This document shows, one piece after another, positions 53,019-61,088 of a stretch of 64,000 bases of DNA. The translations under genes and the position numbers were made by a program. Every line of letters starts with the position of its first letter. Position 1 is the stretch's first letter. The notes below the pieces were generated by a model. The model did not search any database, was not told the DNA's origin, and saw nothing but the letters and a program-made list of their open reading frames with translations. The stretch is from Pelagibius litoralis (GTDB lineage: Bacteria > Pseudomonadota > Alphaproteobacteria > Kiloniellales > Kiloniellaceae). The stretch is taken from contig NZ_JAAQPH010000004.1 of assembly GCF_011683915.1 (NCBI RefSeq), positions 124,001-188,000 on the forward strand. Direction: 5' to 3'.

Positions 53019-53534
53019 TTAGTCTTCCTTCTTCTTGGCAGCCGCCTTTTTGGCAGGTGCCTTCTTAGCCGTTGCCTTTTTGGCCGCAGCCTTCTTCGCC
53101 GGGGCCTTCTTGGCGGCTTTGGGCTTCTCGGCCTTGGCTTCTTTCGGTGCAGCTTCGGCGTCGCCGTCAGCGGCTTCCTTCTTGGGCGCGGCCTTTTTGG
53201 CCTTCGCCGCGGCTTTTTTGCCGTCGGTCAGGATGTCGGTGATCTTCACCACCGTCAGGTCCTGGCGGTGGCCGTTGGTCCGCCGATGGTTCTTGCGGCG
53301 CTTTTTCTTGAAGATCAGGATCTTATCGCCGCGGGTCTGCTCGACGACCTCGGCCGCGACGCTGGCCCCTTCGACGAAGGGCACGCCGGCCTTGGTCTCG
53401 GCGCCCTCGCCGACCATAAGCACGGAATCGAAGGAGACGGCCTCGCCGGCCTCGCCTTCAAGCTTTTCGATGACGATTACATCGTCCTTGGCAACTTTGT
53501 ACTGCTTGCCGCCGGTTTTGATCACTGCAAACAT
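53019..53534 (-). CDS. rplU: 50S ribosomal protein bL21 with Lys/Ala-rich tail
   Basis: 171-residue protein. Residues 1-105 are standard bL21 ([38 protein letters not shown]). Residues 106-171 form a low-complexity Lys/Ala/Pro/Glu tail with [10 protein letters not shown]-type repeats ending KKKED. Such tails are found on bL21 of other alphaproteobacteria but vary in length. Shares the AKKATAKKA motif with the malate dehydrogenase tail in this window. Confidence 0.97.
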   Translation of the reverse strand: MFAVIKTGGKQYKVAKDDVIVIEKLEGEAGEAVSFDSVLMVGEGAETKAGVPFVEGASVAAEVVEQTRGDKILIFKKKRRKNHRRTNGHRQDLTVVKITDILTDGKKAAAKAKKAAPKKEAADGDAEAAPKEAKAEKPKAAKKAPAKKAAAKKATAKKAPAKKAAAKKKED

Positions 53535-53615
53535 TGCGCTGGCTCGCCTATCTTCGGCTCAAACGTCCGTAGGAGCGCGGAATTCCGCAGTTTCCCAAGA
53601 CGTAAATAAAGAGTG

Positions 53616-53636
53616 CCGCGGTCCGAAGATCCGCGG
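53616..53636 (-). other. Leader hairpin upstream of rplU
   Basis: CCGCGG (53616-53621) and CCGCGG (53631-53636), palindromic six-mers around a 9-base loop, just downstream of the predicted rplU start site. It may be a leader structure for autogenous control by bL21; inferred from position only. Confidence 0.4.
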
Positions 53637-53649
53637 TTATTGGGCGCGC

Positions 53650-53677
53650 ACTATAGCCCTGCCGCCCGCCCTGTCAA
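53650..53677 (-). promoter_or_regulatory. Sigma-70-type promoter of rplU-rpmA
   Basis: Minus-strand -35 TTGACA (53672-53677) and -10 TATAGT (53650-53655) separated by 16 bp: six of six and five of six consensus bases. It lies about 115 bp upstream of the rplU ATG. This is the best promoter match in the window. Confidence 0.82.
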
Positions 53678-53730
53678 CGCCCTTTTCGGGGCTTTTTGCT
53701 TGGCGTTTCGGGGGCAAAACCCGGTTGCTT

Positions 53731-55275
53731 TCAGCCTCCTGCCGAGACCACGACTTGCCCGGATTGGCAGAAACCTGTCGAGGGCCGCTCCCGGGTTTCC
53801 AGGAATCGCTTGACCAGCCGTCCGGCGCAGGGGTTCAAGAACAGTACGCCGTGGCTGGCATCGGCAAAGATAAAGGCATGGCCGTTTGAGAGATGACGGG
53901 CCGCCTGGCGCGCCAGTGCCGGCGGCGTCAGCGGATCGAAGCGGCCGGCCAGCAGCAGGGCCGGGACCGCGCTCTCCACCGGGGTATTCTCCACCGGATC
54001 AGCCGCGCCCACGGGCCAGTGGGCACAGAGGTGATTGGGCCAGTGATCCGCGACGAAATAGCCCAGGTCCCCGGCTTTTTCGATGGCCGCGGCGATCTCC
54101 GCCGCGCTGCGGAAAGGGGCTTCGTCCCGGCAGATGTGGGAAAGATAGACGGCCACGGAGCTGAAATCGTTTTGATACAGGGTGATGCGCAGGGTCTCTC
54201 GCAGCCGGCCCGCCAGGGCCGAAGGCCCCCGCGCCGAGGTCTCGGACAGAAGCAGGGGAATCAGGCCCGTGGCCTCCGGCTCCGCCAGGGCATCGAGCAG
54301 CAGCAGGTCGAACCAGGTGTGGTCGAGGGTTATCACGCTGTCCGCGGTGGCGCCGCGCGCCACCAGTTCGTCCGGGTCAAGGAAGTCCGACAAGGCATAG
54401 ACAGCCGGGCGTGCCTTCAATCTTTTGAAGCTTGCGGTATAGGCCGATTCCAGGTCGCCATGACGGCGGGCGCAGTCCGCGTCGGCGGCGCAGTCCCTGA
54501 ATACCTGTCGCAGGGCGCCGCTGAAAAAATTTGCGACTTCAAGGCCTTCTGCCGCCTCGGGCGGGACCACGGAATCGAGAATGACCGCCTGCACGCCCTC
54601 GGGGTGATAGCGCAGCACGCTGAGGGCGAGGCGCGTACCGTAGGAGATGCCGTAGAGCGTCCAGCTTTCGATCCCCAGGGCTTCGCGCAACTCGGCGATG
54701 TCGGCCGCGCTCTCGCGGCTGTTGTAGGCGGAAAGATCGACCTCTTCGGAAAGCAGGCGCCGGCTGCAGTCGATCACGCCCTCAGCCGATAGAGCGCGGA
54801 AATCCGGTGGGCTGGTTCCGGGGGCGTGGGCGCCAAGGCTGATTTCAGCGGTTTTCAATTCCGGACAATCGAAATCCGGACGGTCCAGGCCGGTGCCGCG
54901 CTGACCGAGGAGGATCAGATCGTGTCCCGGCGGAAATGACTTTCGCCCGATCGACCAGCCGTCGATTTCCTGTTGCGTTGCCAAAAGGGCTCGGGCGCCG
55001 GGCCCGCCGTCCAGAAAGAGGATCGGTTCCCTTTGGGGGACACCGTCTTCGGCTTTGAGAACGACGACCGGCAGAGCGATGGTCCGGCTGTCCGGCTTCT
55101 GCCGGTTTTCCCGCACAACGAAGTAACCGCACTGCGCCTCGCCTATGACCCGCGTGTTGAACCAGCAGCGGCGCTCATGAAACCCGGGATCTTCGGGAAC
55201 CGGGGGGCCGAGGTAAAAATAGACGGCGGCGGCGGTGAGGGCGACCCCTGCCAGGGCGATGGTTATCCGCCTCAT
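53731..55275 (-). CDS. Alpha/beta hydrolase with TAP-like C-terminal domain
   Basis: 514-residue secreted or membrane-anchored hydrolase. N-terminal hydrophobic segment at 4-23. The oxyanion region ILFLDGGPGARA and GQRGTGLD fit the proline-iminopeptidase/tripeptidyl-aminopeptidase branch; nucleophile Ser in LYGISYGTRLALS; acid in AGRFDPLTPP; His in FADASHGVLF within the TAP-like domain. It probably acts on peptides or esters in the periplasm. Its ATG overlaps the stop of the upstream Ntn-type gene as ATGA. Confidence 0.88.
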   Translation of the reverse strand: MRRITIALAGVALTAAAVYFYLGPPVPEDPGFHERRCWFNTRVIGEAQCGYFVVRENRQKPDSRTIALPVVVLKAEDGVPQREPILFLDGGPGARALLATQQEIDGWSIGRKSFPPGHDLILLGQRGTGLDRPDFDCPELKTAEISLGAHAPGTSPPDFRALSAEGVIDCSRRLLSEEVDLSAYNSRESAADIAELREALGIESWTLYGISYGTRLALSVLRYHPEGVQAVILDSVVPPEAAEGLEVANFFSGALRQVFRDCAADADCARRHGDLESAYTASFKRLKARPAVYALSDFLDPDELVARGATADSVITLDHTWFDLLLLDALAEPEATGLIPLLLSETSARGPSALAGRLRETLRITLYQNDFSSVAVYLSHICRDEAPFRSAAEIAAAIEKAGDLGYFVADHWPNHLCAHWPVGAADPVENTPVESAVPALLLAGRFDPLTPPALARQAARHLSNGHAFIFADASHGVLFLNPCAGRLVKRFLETRERPSTGFCQSGQVVVSAGG

Positions 55276-56279
55276 GGCAGTAACTCAGTGACCGCGGTGG
55301 CGGGGGCGGCTTGATGGTCGTCGGCGGCCTCGAAACCCTGGGCGACCAGGCGGCCGGCGGCGGGCTCGGCATAGAGTACGAGCCGGGTGGTCTCGTTGAG
55401 CACCGGCCGGCGCAGCCAGGCCAGATCGGGACCGGCCGCCGCCGCTTCCTTGCCCATCACCCGGGCGCGCTCCTCGGAAACGACGCCACGGGCGCGGGCG
55501 CGCGGCAGGGGGCCGCGCCAGTGGTTGGCGGCCACCTGGGGCCCTTCATGCACCACGGCGCGCTGCTCCAGCCGTTCGATCACCGCGTGTTCTTCAGGGC
55601 CGGTGCCGGCCAGGGAAAAGATCGCCGGCATGGCCAGGGGGCTCTGGATCAGCTGCTGCTTGGCCTCGGCGTAACTCTGGGCGCGCTCGAAGACCTGGCG
55701 CAGCAGATGTCCCGGCGGCAGGGCGCGGCGGCCCCAGAAGCCGAGGCGGTCGATCCCCCAGTCGACGATCCGCGACGGCGTGCGCCGGCGCAGGGGTGCC
55801 TGGTTGAAGGCGGCGGCGAAGCGCCCGGGGGCCAGCCCCTGGATGGCACCGGTGAAGCCCGGCCAGGTGAGGTTGATCCAGTCCCCAGCCGACCCTGTCT
55901 GGCGCAGCGCCAGGACCTGGGCGCCGAGGCCGTCGAAAGGCCAGTCCAGCACCCGGGTCAGGCGGCTGGCGTCGCCCCTGGCGGTCGGGCCGACGCTGCA
56001 GGTGCAGGCCCATTCATAGGAGAGGTTCAGGAAATAGGCGCCGGGCCGGCCCAGCGCCCGGGCCACCGTTTCGATCTCTGCGAGGTAGGGGTTACCGCTG
56101 TTTTCCAGCCAGCGCCGCGACAGCCGGTCGCCCAGCGCGATGACCGGGCCGGGATAGCGGCGCTCGGCATAAGCGATCAGGGCGGCGAGGCGCGCCTGCT
56201 CGGCCGCGATCAACTCGGTCTGGCCGGTGACCGGCCGCAGGGGAATGCGGGGCAGGTCGTTACTCTGGGGCTGGTTCAT
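55272..56279 (-). CDS. Putative Ntn-hydrolase of the acid ceramidase/C45 type
   Basis: 335-residue protein with the segment WACTCSVGPTARGDASRLTRVLDWPFDGLG. A Cys followed by Arg-Asn/Val-Leu-Asp is the pattern around the catalytic N-terminal Cys of acid ceramidase/NAAA, choloylglycine hydrolase and C45 acyltransferases. The Cys (about residue 92-94) is not at the N-terminus, so self-cleavage would be needed. The rest (NLTWPGFTGAIQGLAPGRFAAAFNQAP) also fits. Substrate unknown; amide or N-acyl bonds are likely. Coupled to the next hydrolase gene. Confidence 0.65.
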   Translation of the reverse strand: MNQPQSNDLPRIPLRPVTGQTELIAAEQARLAALIAYAERRYPGPVIALGDRLSRRWLENSGNPYLAEIETVARALGRPGAYFLNLSYEWACTCSVGPTARGDASRLTRVLDWPFDGLGAQVLALRQTGSAGDWINLTWPGFTGAIQGLAPGRFAAAFNQAPLRRRTPSRIVDWGIDRLGFWGRRALPPGHLLRQVFERAQSYAEAKQQLIQSPLAMPAIFSLAGTGPEEHAVIERLEQRAVVHEGPQVAANHWRGPLPRARARGVVSEERARVMGKEAAAAGPDLAWLRRPVLNETTRLVLYAEPAAGRLVAQGFEAADDHQAAPATAVTELLP

Positions 56280-56495
56280 CGCGCCTGCGGACCGGTGGTT
56301 TGAGCTTCCGAAGCTGGACTATAGCAGTGTCGGAAATTTGCCGGCCAGGGTTCAACCCGGCGGGCAAAAAGATGCGGGTGTCACAACGGGCGCTCAGGCG
56401 ATGCTTGCAGGGGGTACGGCGGCTGGGCTAGTAAGGGCGCGCCGTTCGCGGCGGCCCGGTCCGATGGACCGCTGTGGTCGCCGCGTTCCGCTTGC

Positions 56496-56585
56496 GGAGG
56501 GATGCCGGAGTGGTTGAACGGGGCGGTCTCGAAAACCGTTGTGCGCGCAAGCGTACCGAGGGTTCGAATCCCTCTCCCTCCGCCA
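56496..56585 (+). tRNA. tRNA-Ser (anticodon CGA)
   Basis: 90-nt class II tRNA with encoded CCA. Acceptor GGAGGGA (56496-56502) pairs with TCCCTCC (56575-56581), discriminator G, CCA at 56583-56585. Anticodon stem GCGGT/ACCGT with loop CTCGAAA gives anticodon CGA (reads UCG). A long variable arm and T-arm GAGGGTTCGAATCCCTC confirm serine. Confidence 0.96.
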
Positions 56586-57570
56586 TTAAGTCTGCTCTTT
56601 CGCGATATCTCGGGTCCGGTGGCCGACCAGAGCCGAGACTCGCGGCTGTCTGCGGTACTTTGCGCCCGATTACTTCCCAAACCGAACAGAGAGAACAGCA
56701 CCGCCCCGGCGATCCCATGTTTTCGACCGTGTTTTCTCCCGAGCCCATTTTTGAAGTCCGGTTTCAGTGCCGGCACATGGCCCGATTTGATTCGCAGGTC
56801 CAAGACACCCTGCTGACCCTAGCGGTGACGGCTCCGGTTACCTCTTTCGCGACCGCGCGCCGGTGCCCGGCGCCGCCAACGTCGCATCGGTCCCCAATGG
56901 CGCGATTAACCGAAGAGACCACGATGAAAAAGACCTTGACTTAGATGTTCTCGGGGGGAGCTGCCTTCTGTTGTTCGGTGCCTGCGCTAGATCGGATCAT
57001 GTTTTGACGGAACCACTTCGTGGTTGCGCCAAAACATGATCCGATCGCCATCAAACAGTGAGAGCAGATTTACCCGGTCGATGGATCGCCTTCGGCGATT
57101 CCATCCGACCGGGATCTGCTCTAGGCTCGGAATCTCGGCAATTCCCTGTATTTTTTGCTGTTTAACAGGCGGCCACTTTGGAGAGGGGTTCGCAGGAGAC
57201 TGCCTGCACCGCCATAAAATCAATCCATACGACTGATTTTAATTGGCTGTGTTTTCGGTCAATAGGGCTGGTCCCACAGCGTGCCTCTGCGGATCTTGAC
57301 ACTACCGCTGTCTTCCAGTGTGAACGTGGGGCTGATCCCGGCTACGGTCTTTCTCCAAAAGACCATGTGGTCAAATGGGACCCCCTCTTGGCCAGAGGCG
57401 GCCTAAAACCGGAGTCCCGGTCTGCGCAATTGAAATCGAGGCCCGCCAAGCGCGGGCGTGTAGCGCCTAAGGAACCACGATTCAGCCGCAACTGAATATG
57501 GCTCTCGGCCACTGCAGGGTCGGCTTCCGCCGCTGTCGCCAGATCGAGAAAAACGATCTGAGCGCCGTGA
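56586..57570. other. Gene-poor stretch between tRNA-Ser and the nar locus
   Basis: About 1 kb without a convincing gene apart from repeat B (56987-57124). Short ORFs on both strands show no recognisable domains or ribosome sites. It is lower in GC than neighbouring genes around 57125-57300. It separates the housekeeping region from the nitrate locus. Confidence 0.5.
56987..57124 (-). repeat. CTAG-bounded palindromic intergenic element, copy B
   Basis: 138-bp element, inverse of copy A at 14360-14512. The hairpin ATCGGATCATGTTTTG...CAAAACATGATCCGAT and the AGAGCAGAT...ATCTGCTCTAG stem match copy A with few differences; copy B lacks about 15 bp present in A. CTAG is present at both ends (56987-56990, 57121-57124). 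Confidence 0.85.
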
Positions 57571-57879
57571 TCAATCGATGTCTTCAATCCAGGTCTTGGC
57601 GGCCACCGCGCGGGCCAGGCCACAGGAACCGATGGACAGGAGCGCCACCTGCGTCAGTGCCGCTTCCTCAATTCCCTCGGCCTTGGCGCGACGCGTGTGG
57701 GAGTGAACCGCGCCTTCGGACCCGATGCCGATCGCGAGTGCCAGTTTGACCAGCCGCATCTCGCGCTCCGTCAGCGGGCCGGCCTCGGCCGTGGCCTTGC
57801 CGAGAGCGGCATAGGCCTGCCAGATGTCGGGAAAAGCGGCGGCAAGGTCGCCGGCGGCACCGGGCATAGTCTTTGTCAT
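57571..57879 (-). CDS. Carboxymuconolactone decarboxylase (AhpD-like) family protein
   Basis: 102-residue helical protein of the CMD family. The usual redox CxxC is absent: the motif reads SEGAVHSHTRRAKAEGI. This EGAVHSH form is a known CMD subgroup without peroxidase cysteines, so hydroperoxidase activity is unlikely. It is 10 bp downstream of the NarR-like gene on the same strand, and may be cotranscribed. Role unknown. Confidence 0.85.
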   Translation of the reverse strand: MTKTMPGAAGDLAAAFPDIWQAYAALGKATAEAGPLTEREMRLVKLALAIGIGSEGAVHSHTRRAKAEGIEEAALTQVALLSIGSCGLARAVAAKTWIEDID

Positions 57880-57889
57880 GGTGAATCCT

Positions 57890-58588
57890 TCACGTTGAAT
57901 AGTCGTCGATCAGGGGGCTTGGCTTCGCAAAGCGCTCCAGATCCCGCTGATTCGAGATGCGCACCTTTATACCCTCCACCATTACGCCGTAGGCATGAAG
58001 GCCCTTGAAGGCTCGACTGAGGTTTTCCGGGGTCATGCCGAGGAACGATGCAAGCCGGCGTTTTTCTATCAAAAGGTCGAATTCAGCGGCACCGTCCGCG
58101 CGCGTCTGCTGGCGCAGAAGGTAGTTGGCGAGCCGTTCCAGCGAGGTGCGCAGCTTAAGATCCTTGGTGCTCTTGACCACGGAGCGATAACACTGTGCCA
58201 GTTCGGTGACGATGGCCTGGGCAAAGACAGGATCGATGTCGAAGACTGCGCGCACATCCTCGCTGGGCACCAGGACGATGCGGCTCTTCTCCAGCGTACG
58301 GGCCGACATCAGGTAGGGCGCATCCTTGATCGTGGCCGCAAGGATGAATGTCGAGATCGGGCGTACGGTGGCCATACTCGTCTCACGCCTGTTCCAGGTG
58401 GAAAACAGATCGACCGATCCGCTCAGTACGATATGCAGGAAGTCACTGGGGTCACCCTCGTTGATCAACTCGATCTGGGGCGGAAAATTCTGGACATAGG
58501 CCCCCCGCATCAGGGCCAGGAAATGATCCTCCTGCATCCCCTGGAACAGGTCCAGTTCGCGAATCTCGGGAAAGTGCGACTTAGGCAT
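57890..58588 (-). CDS. narR: CRP/FNR-family regulator, NarR-like
   Basis: 232 residues from ATG 58588 (MPKSHFPEIRELDLFQGM). A cyclic-nucleotide-binding-like domain (FLHIVLSGSVDLFSTW) is followed by a C-terminal HTH (KRRLASFLGMTPENLSRAFKGL) of the FNR/Dnr class. It has no N-terminal Cys cluster, so it should not sense oxygen through Fe-S. Position next to narK-narG matches NarR of Paracoccus, a nitrate/nitrite-responsive activator. A TTG-started frame reaches 58702, but this would swallow a perfect FNR box at 58616-58629, so I use the shorter start. Confidence 0.75.
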   Translation of the reverse strand: MPKSHFPEIRELDLFQGMQEDHFLALMRGAYVQNFPPQIELINEGDPSDFLHIVLSGSVDLFSTWNRRETSMATVRPISTFILAATIKDAPYLMSARTLEKSRIVLVPSEDVRAVFDIDPVFAQAIVTELAQCYRSVVKSTKDLKLRTSLERLANYLLRQQTRADGAAEFDLLIEKRRLASFLGMTPENLSRAFKGLHAYGVMVEGIKVRISNQRDLERFAKPSPLIDDYST

Positions 58589-58615
58589 TCCTAGCTCTAC
58601 CGCCCAGTTTTTCTC

Positions 58616-58629
58616 TTGATATTTATCAA
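58616..58629. promoter_or_regulatory. FNR/NarR-type box upstream of narR
   Basis: TTGATATTTATCAA, an exact TTGAT-N4-ATCAA consensus, 28 bp upstream of the narR-like ATG at 58588. It suggests FNR-type control or autoregulation of narR. Confidence 0.75.
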
Positions 58630-58751
58630 GCCTAAAGTCGTCAAATGTCAACCGATGATATCTCTTGCGGCTTTCCCCCGCTTGATGCTCACCGTGATCC
58701 AAAACGACATTCTTCGGTAACCCATTTATTTCAAACAGAAAAACCCTTCAC

Positions 58752-58765
58752 TTGATCCTGATCAA
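58752..58765. promoter_or_regulatory. FNR/NarR-type box upstream of usp-narK-narG
   Basis: TTGATCCTGATCAA, exact consensus, inside an 18-bp palindrome (58750-58767), about 77 bp before the usp ATG. If a -41.5 activator site, transcription would start near 58800. Probable anaerobic switch of the nar operon. Confidence 0.85.
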
Positions 58766-58841
58766 GTCGGCGGGAACACAATTGTAGGCCTCTGACGTCA
58801 AGCGCCGGCCGAAGCCGCGCAAAGACCGAAGGAGGACAGTG

Positions 58842-59306
58842 ATGGATGTAATGCTTGCCTATGACCATTCGCGCAATGCGCGGATCGCGCTTGAGGCCGT
58901 GAAGGAAATGTTCGGTGCGATCAGGCCCAACATCACGCTGATCTCGGTCATCGAGGACCCAGGCAGCACGACCTCCGGTGCCGACGACATGTTCAACGAG
59001 CAATATGCCGAGCAGAAGGCCGGCGTCGATGCGGCGGCGGCCGAGCTTCTGGCGGCCGGCTTTCCCTCCAAAGTCATCGTGGCCGAGGGCGACGCCCGCA
59101 AAATGATTCTGCGCGCCTGTGAAGAGCGCCAGCCCAACCTTCTCGTCATGGCGCGTCACAGCCACAAGCCTGACGGCAACTTTATCACCCGGCGCCTCGA
59201 CGCGCTGGTGGAAGAGTTCGATCACATGACCTTCGGGTCCGTCTCCGCCTTTCTGGCCCGGCGCGTGCAATGCCCGCTGCTGATCATTCCCACCGGAACC
59301 GGCTGA
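58842..59306 (+). CDS. Universal stress protein (UspA family)
   Basis: 154-residue single-domain Usp. MDVMLAYDHSRNARIALEAV at the N-terminus and the C-terminal FGSVSAFLARRVQCPLLIIP segment, containing the ATP/phosphate-loop region, define the family. ATG 58842 follows GGAGG by 6 bases. First gene after the FNR box, probably expressed with narK1, narK2 and narG. Anaerobically induced Usp proteins are known in other nitrate respirers (for example in Pseudomonas); a specific role here is inference. Confidence 0.93.
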   Translation: MDVMLAYDHSRNARIALEAVKEMFGAIRPNITLISVIEDPGSTTSGADDMFNEQYAEQKAGVDAAAAELLAAGFPSKVIVAEGDARKMILRACEERQPNLLVMARHSHKPDGNFITRRLDALVEEFDHMTFGSVSAFLARRVQCPLLIIPTGTG

Positions 59307-59369
59307 TCCCGGCAGCCCGCTTTCTCAAAAAAATGCTTCGATACTCTCTAGCCTGACCGAGGCCCACCC

Positions 59370-61022
59370 ATGCAAGTCTCTGACGTCTTCCGGTTCAAGA
59401 ACCGTGAAATTCGGGCGCTCCACCTGACTTGGATCGCTTTCTTCATCACCTTCTATGTCTGGTTCAACATGGCGCCGCTCGCGTCGTCGATCCTGAAATC
59501 GGTCGATTGGCTGACCAAGGACGATCTGCGCCTCTTCGCCATCGCCAACGTGGCGCTTACCATTCCTGCCAGAATTCTCGTCGGCATGGCGCTCGATAAA
59601 TGGGGCCCACGGCGGGTCTTTTCGGTCCTGATGATCACGATGGCCATTCCGACCTTCGTCTTCGCTTTCGGTGACACCCGCGAACAGCTCTTCATCTCGC
59701 GTCTCGTGATGTCATCGGTCGGCGCCTCCTTCGTCGTCGGCATCCACATGACCGCGCTCTGGTTCAAGCCGCGCGACATCGGCTTCGCCGAGGGCTTCTA
59801 CGCCGGCTGGGGCAACTTCGGCTCGGCCGCGGCGGCGCTGACAATCCCCACCGTGGCCCTGACGATGTATGGCGGGGATGACGGCTGGCGCTATGCGATC
59901 GCCACCTCGGGCGCCATCATGGGGCTTTACGGTATCTTCTATTGGTTCGCGATCACCGACGGGCCGACGAAAGACACCCACAAGAAGCCCCGCAAGGCGA
60001 CGGCGCTGGAGGTTTCCAGCTACCGTGACCTGGGCCTGTTGGTTCTCTTCACCGTGCCGATGATCGGGATTCTCTCGATCCTCGTCTGGCGGATACAGGG
60101 CATCGGCTATATCGACACGCTGACGGCTTCGATCTGCTACACCGCGATCGTGGTGGTGGTGGTTTACCAGGTCTGGCAGGTCCTGCGCGTCAACCTGCCC
60201 ACGCTCAAAAAGGGCGTGCCCAAGGACGACCGCTATCCCTTCTCCTCGGTCGCGGCCCTTAACACCACCTACTTCGCCAACTTCGGTGCCGAGCTTGCGG
60301 TGGTGTCGATGCTGCCCCTGTTCTTCCAGGAAACCTGGGGACTGACACCGGTCACGGCGGGCATCATCGCCTCGTCCTTCGCCTTCGTGAACCTCTTTGC
60401 GCGGCCGATGGGGGGGCTTGTCTCCGACCGCTTCGGCAACCGCCGCTTCGTGATGCTGTCTTACATGTTCGGCATCGGTCTGGGCTTCGTGCTGATGGGG
60501 CTTCTGGACTCGACCTGGCCGCTCATCATCGCCATCGCGATCACCATCGCCTGCTCCTTCTTCGTGCAGGGCGCCGAGGGCGCGACCTTTGGGATCATCC
60601 CTTCGATCAAACGGCGCGTGACCGGTCAGATCGCGGGCATGGCGGGGGCCTACGGCAACGTCGGCGCGGTCTTCTACCTCTTCATCTTCATGTACGTCAC
60701 GCCGTCGCAGTTCTTCTTCATCATCGCGACGGGCGCCTTCATCAGCTGGGCGGTCTGCTTCCTCTGGCTGCGTGAACCGCAAGGCGGGTTCGATGATGAA
60801 TACGTGATCTCGTCTGTCGACGAAGCGATCGCCGACGAGGCGCGGCTGCGCCGCGAGACCGAGGCGGACCTGGCCGTGATCTTCGCGGGCAGCGAGAAGG
60901 TTGCCTTGGCCGACAAGGGCTCCGGCCTGACCGTAACCGCCCGGTTCAAGGACATCGACGACCTGCGAACGGCGCTCGCGCGCCTTGGCAACGGCAGTGC
61001 GAAATCAGCACCGGCCGAATGA
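59370..61022 (+). CDS. narK1: Nitrate/nitrite transporter, NarK1 type
   Basis: 550-residue MFS transporter of the nitrate/nitrite porter family, with twelve hydrophobic segments and the paired nitrate signatures GWGNFGSAAAALT (TM5) and GMAGAYGNVGAVFYL (TM11). NarK1-type proteins import nitrate with protons. Residues 468-550 form an unusual hydrophilic C-terminal extension (DDEYVISSVDEAIADEARLR... RTALARLGNG). In Paracoccus NarK1 and NarK2 are fused; here they are separate genes. Confidence 0.92.
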   Translation: MQVSDVFRFKNREIRALHLTWIAFFITFYVWFNMAPLASSILKSVDWLTKDDLRLFAIANVALTIPARILVGMALDKWGPRRVFSVLMITMAIPTFVFAFGDTREQLFISRLVMSSVGASFVVGIHMTALWFKPRDIGFAEGFYAGWGNFGSAAAALTIPTVALTMYGGDDGWRYAIATSGAIMGLYGIFYWFAITDGPTKDTHKKPRKATALEVSSYRDLGLLVLFTVPMIGILSILVWRIQGIGYIDTLTASICYTAIVVVVVYQVWQVLRVNLPTLKKGVPKDDRYPFSSVAALNTTYFANFGAELAVVSMLPLFFQETWGLTPVTAGIIASSFAFVNLFARPMGGLVSDRFGNRRFVMLSYMFGIGLGFVLMGLLDSTWPLIIAIAITIACSFFVQGAEGATFGIIPSIKRRVTGQIAGMAGAYGNVGAVFYLFIFMYVTPSQFFFIIATGAFISWAVCFLWLREPQGGFDDEYVISSVDEAIADEARLRRETEADLAVIFAGSEKVALADKGSGLTVTARFKDIDDLRTALARLGNGSAKSAPAE

Positions 61023-61031
61023 TACGCGGCT

Positions 61032-61048
61032 GGCCCGGTACGCGGGCC
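61032..61048 (+). other. Small intercistronic hairpin between narK1 and narK2
   Basis: GGCCCG (61032-61037) and CGGGCC (61043-61048) with a 5-base loop in the 66-bp narK1-narK2 gap. No T-run; probably an mRNA processing or stability structure. Confidence 0.35.
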
Positions 61049-61088
61049 GCCAACTGAAACCATACGCCAAATCGGGAGGAACCAACCC

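Noticed and set aside
57178-57495. 105-residue plus-strand ORF in the gene-poor gap
   Set aside because: No motif, no start context, and composition does not look coding.
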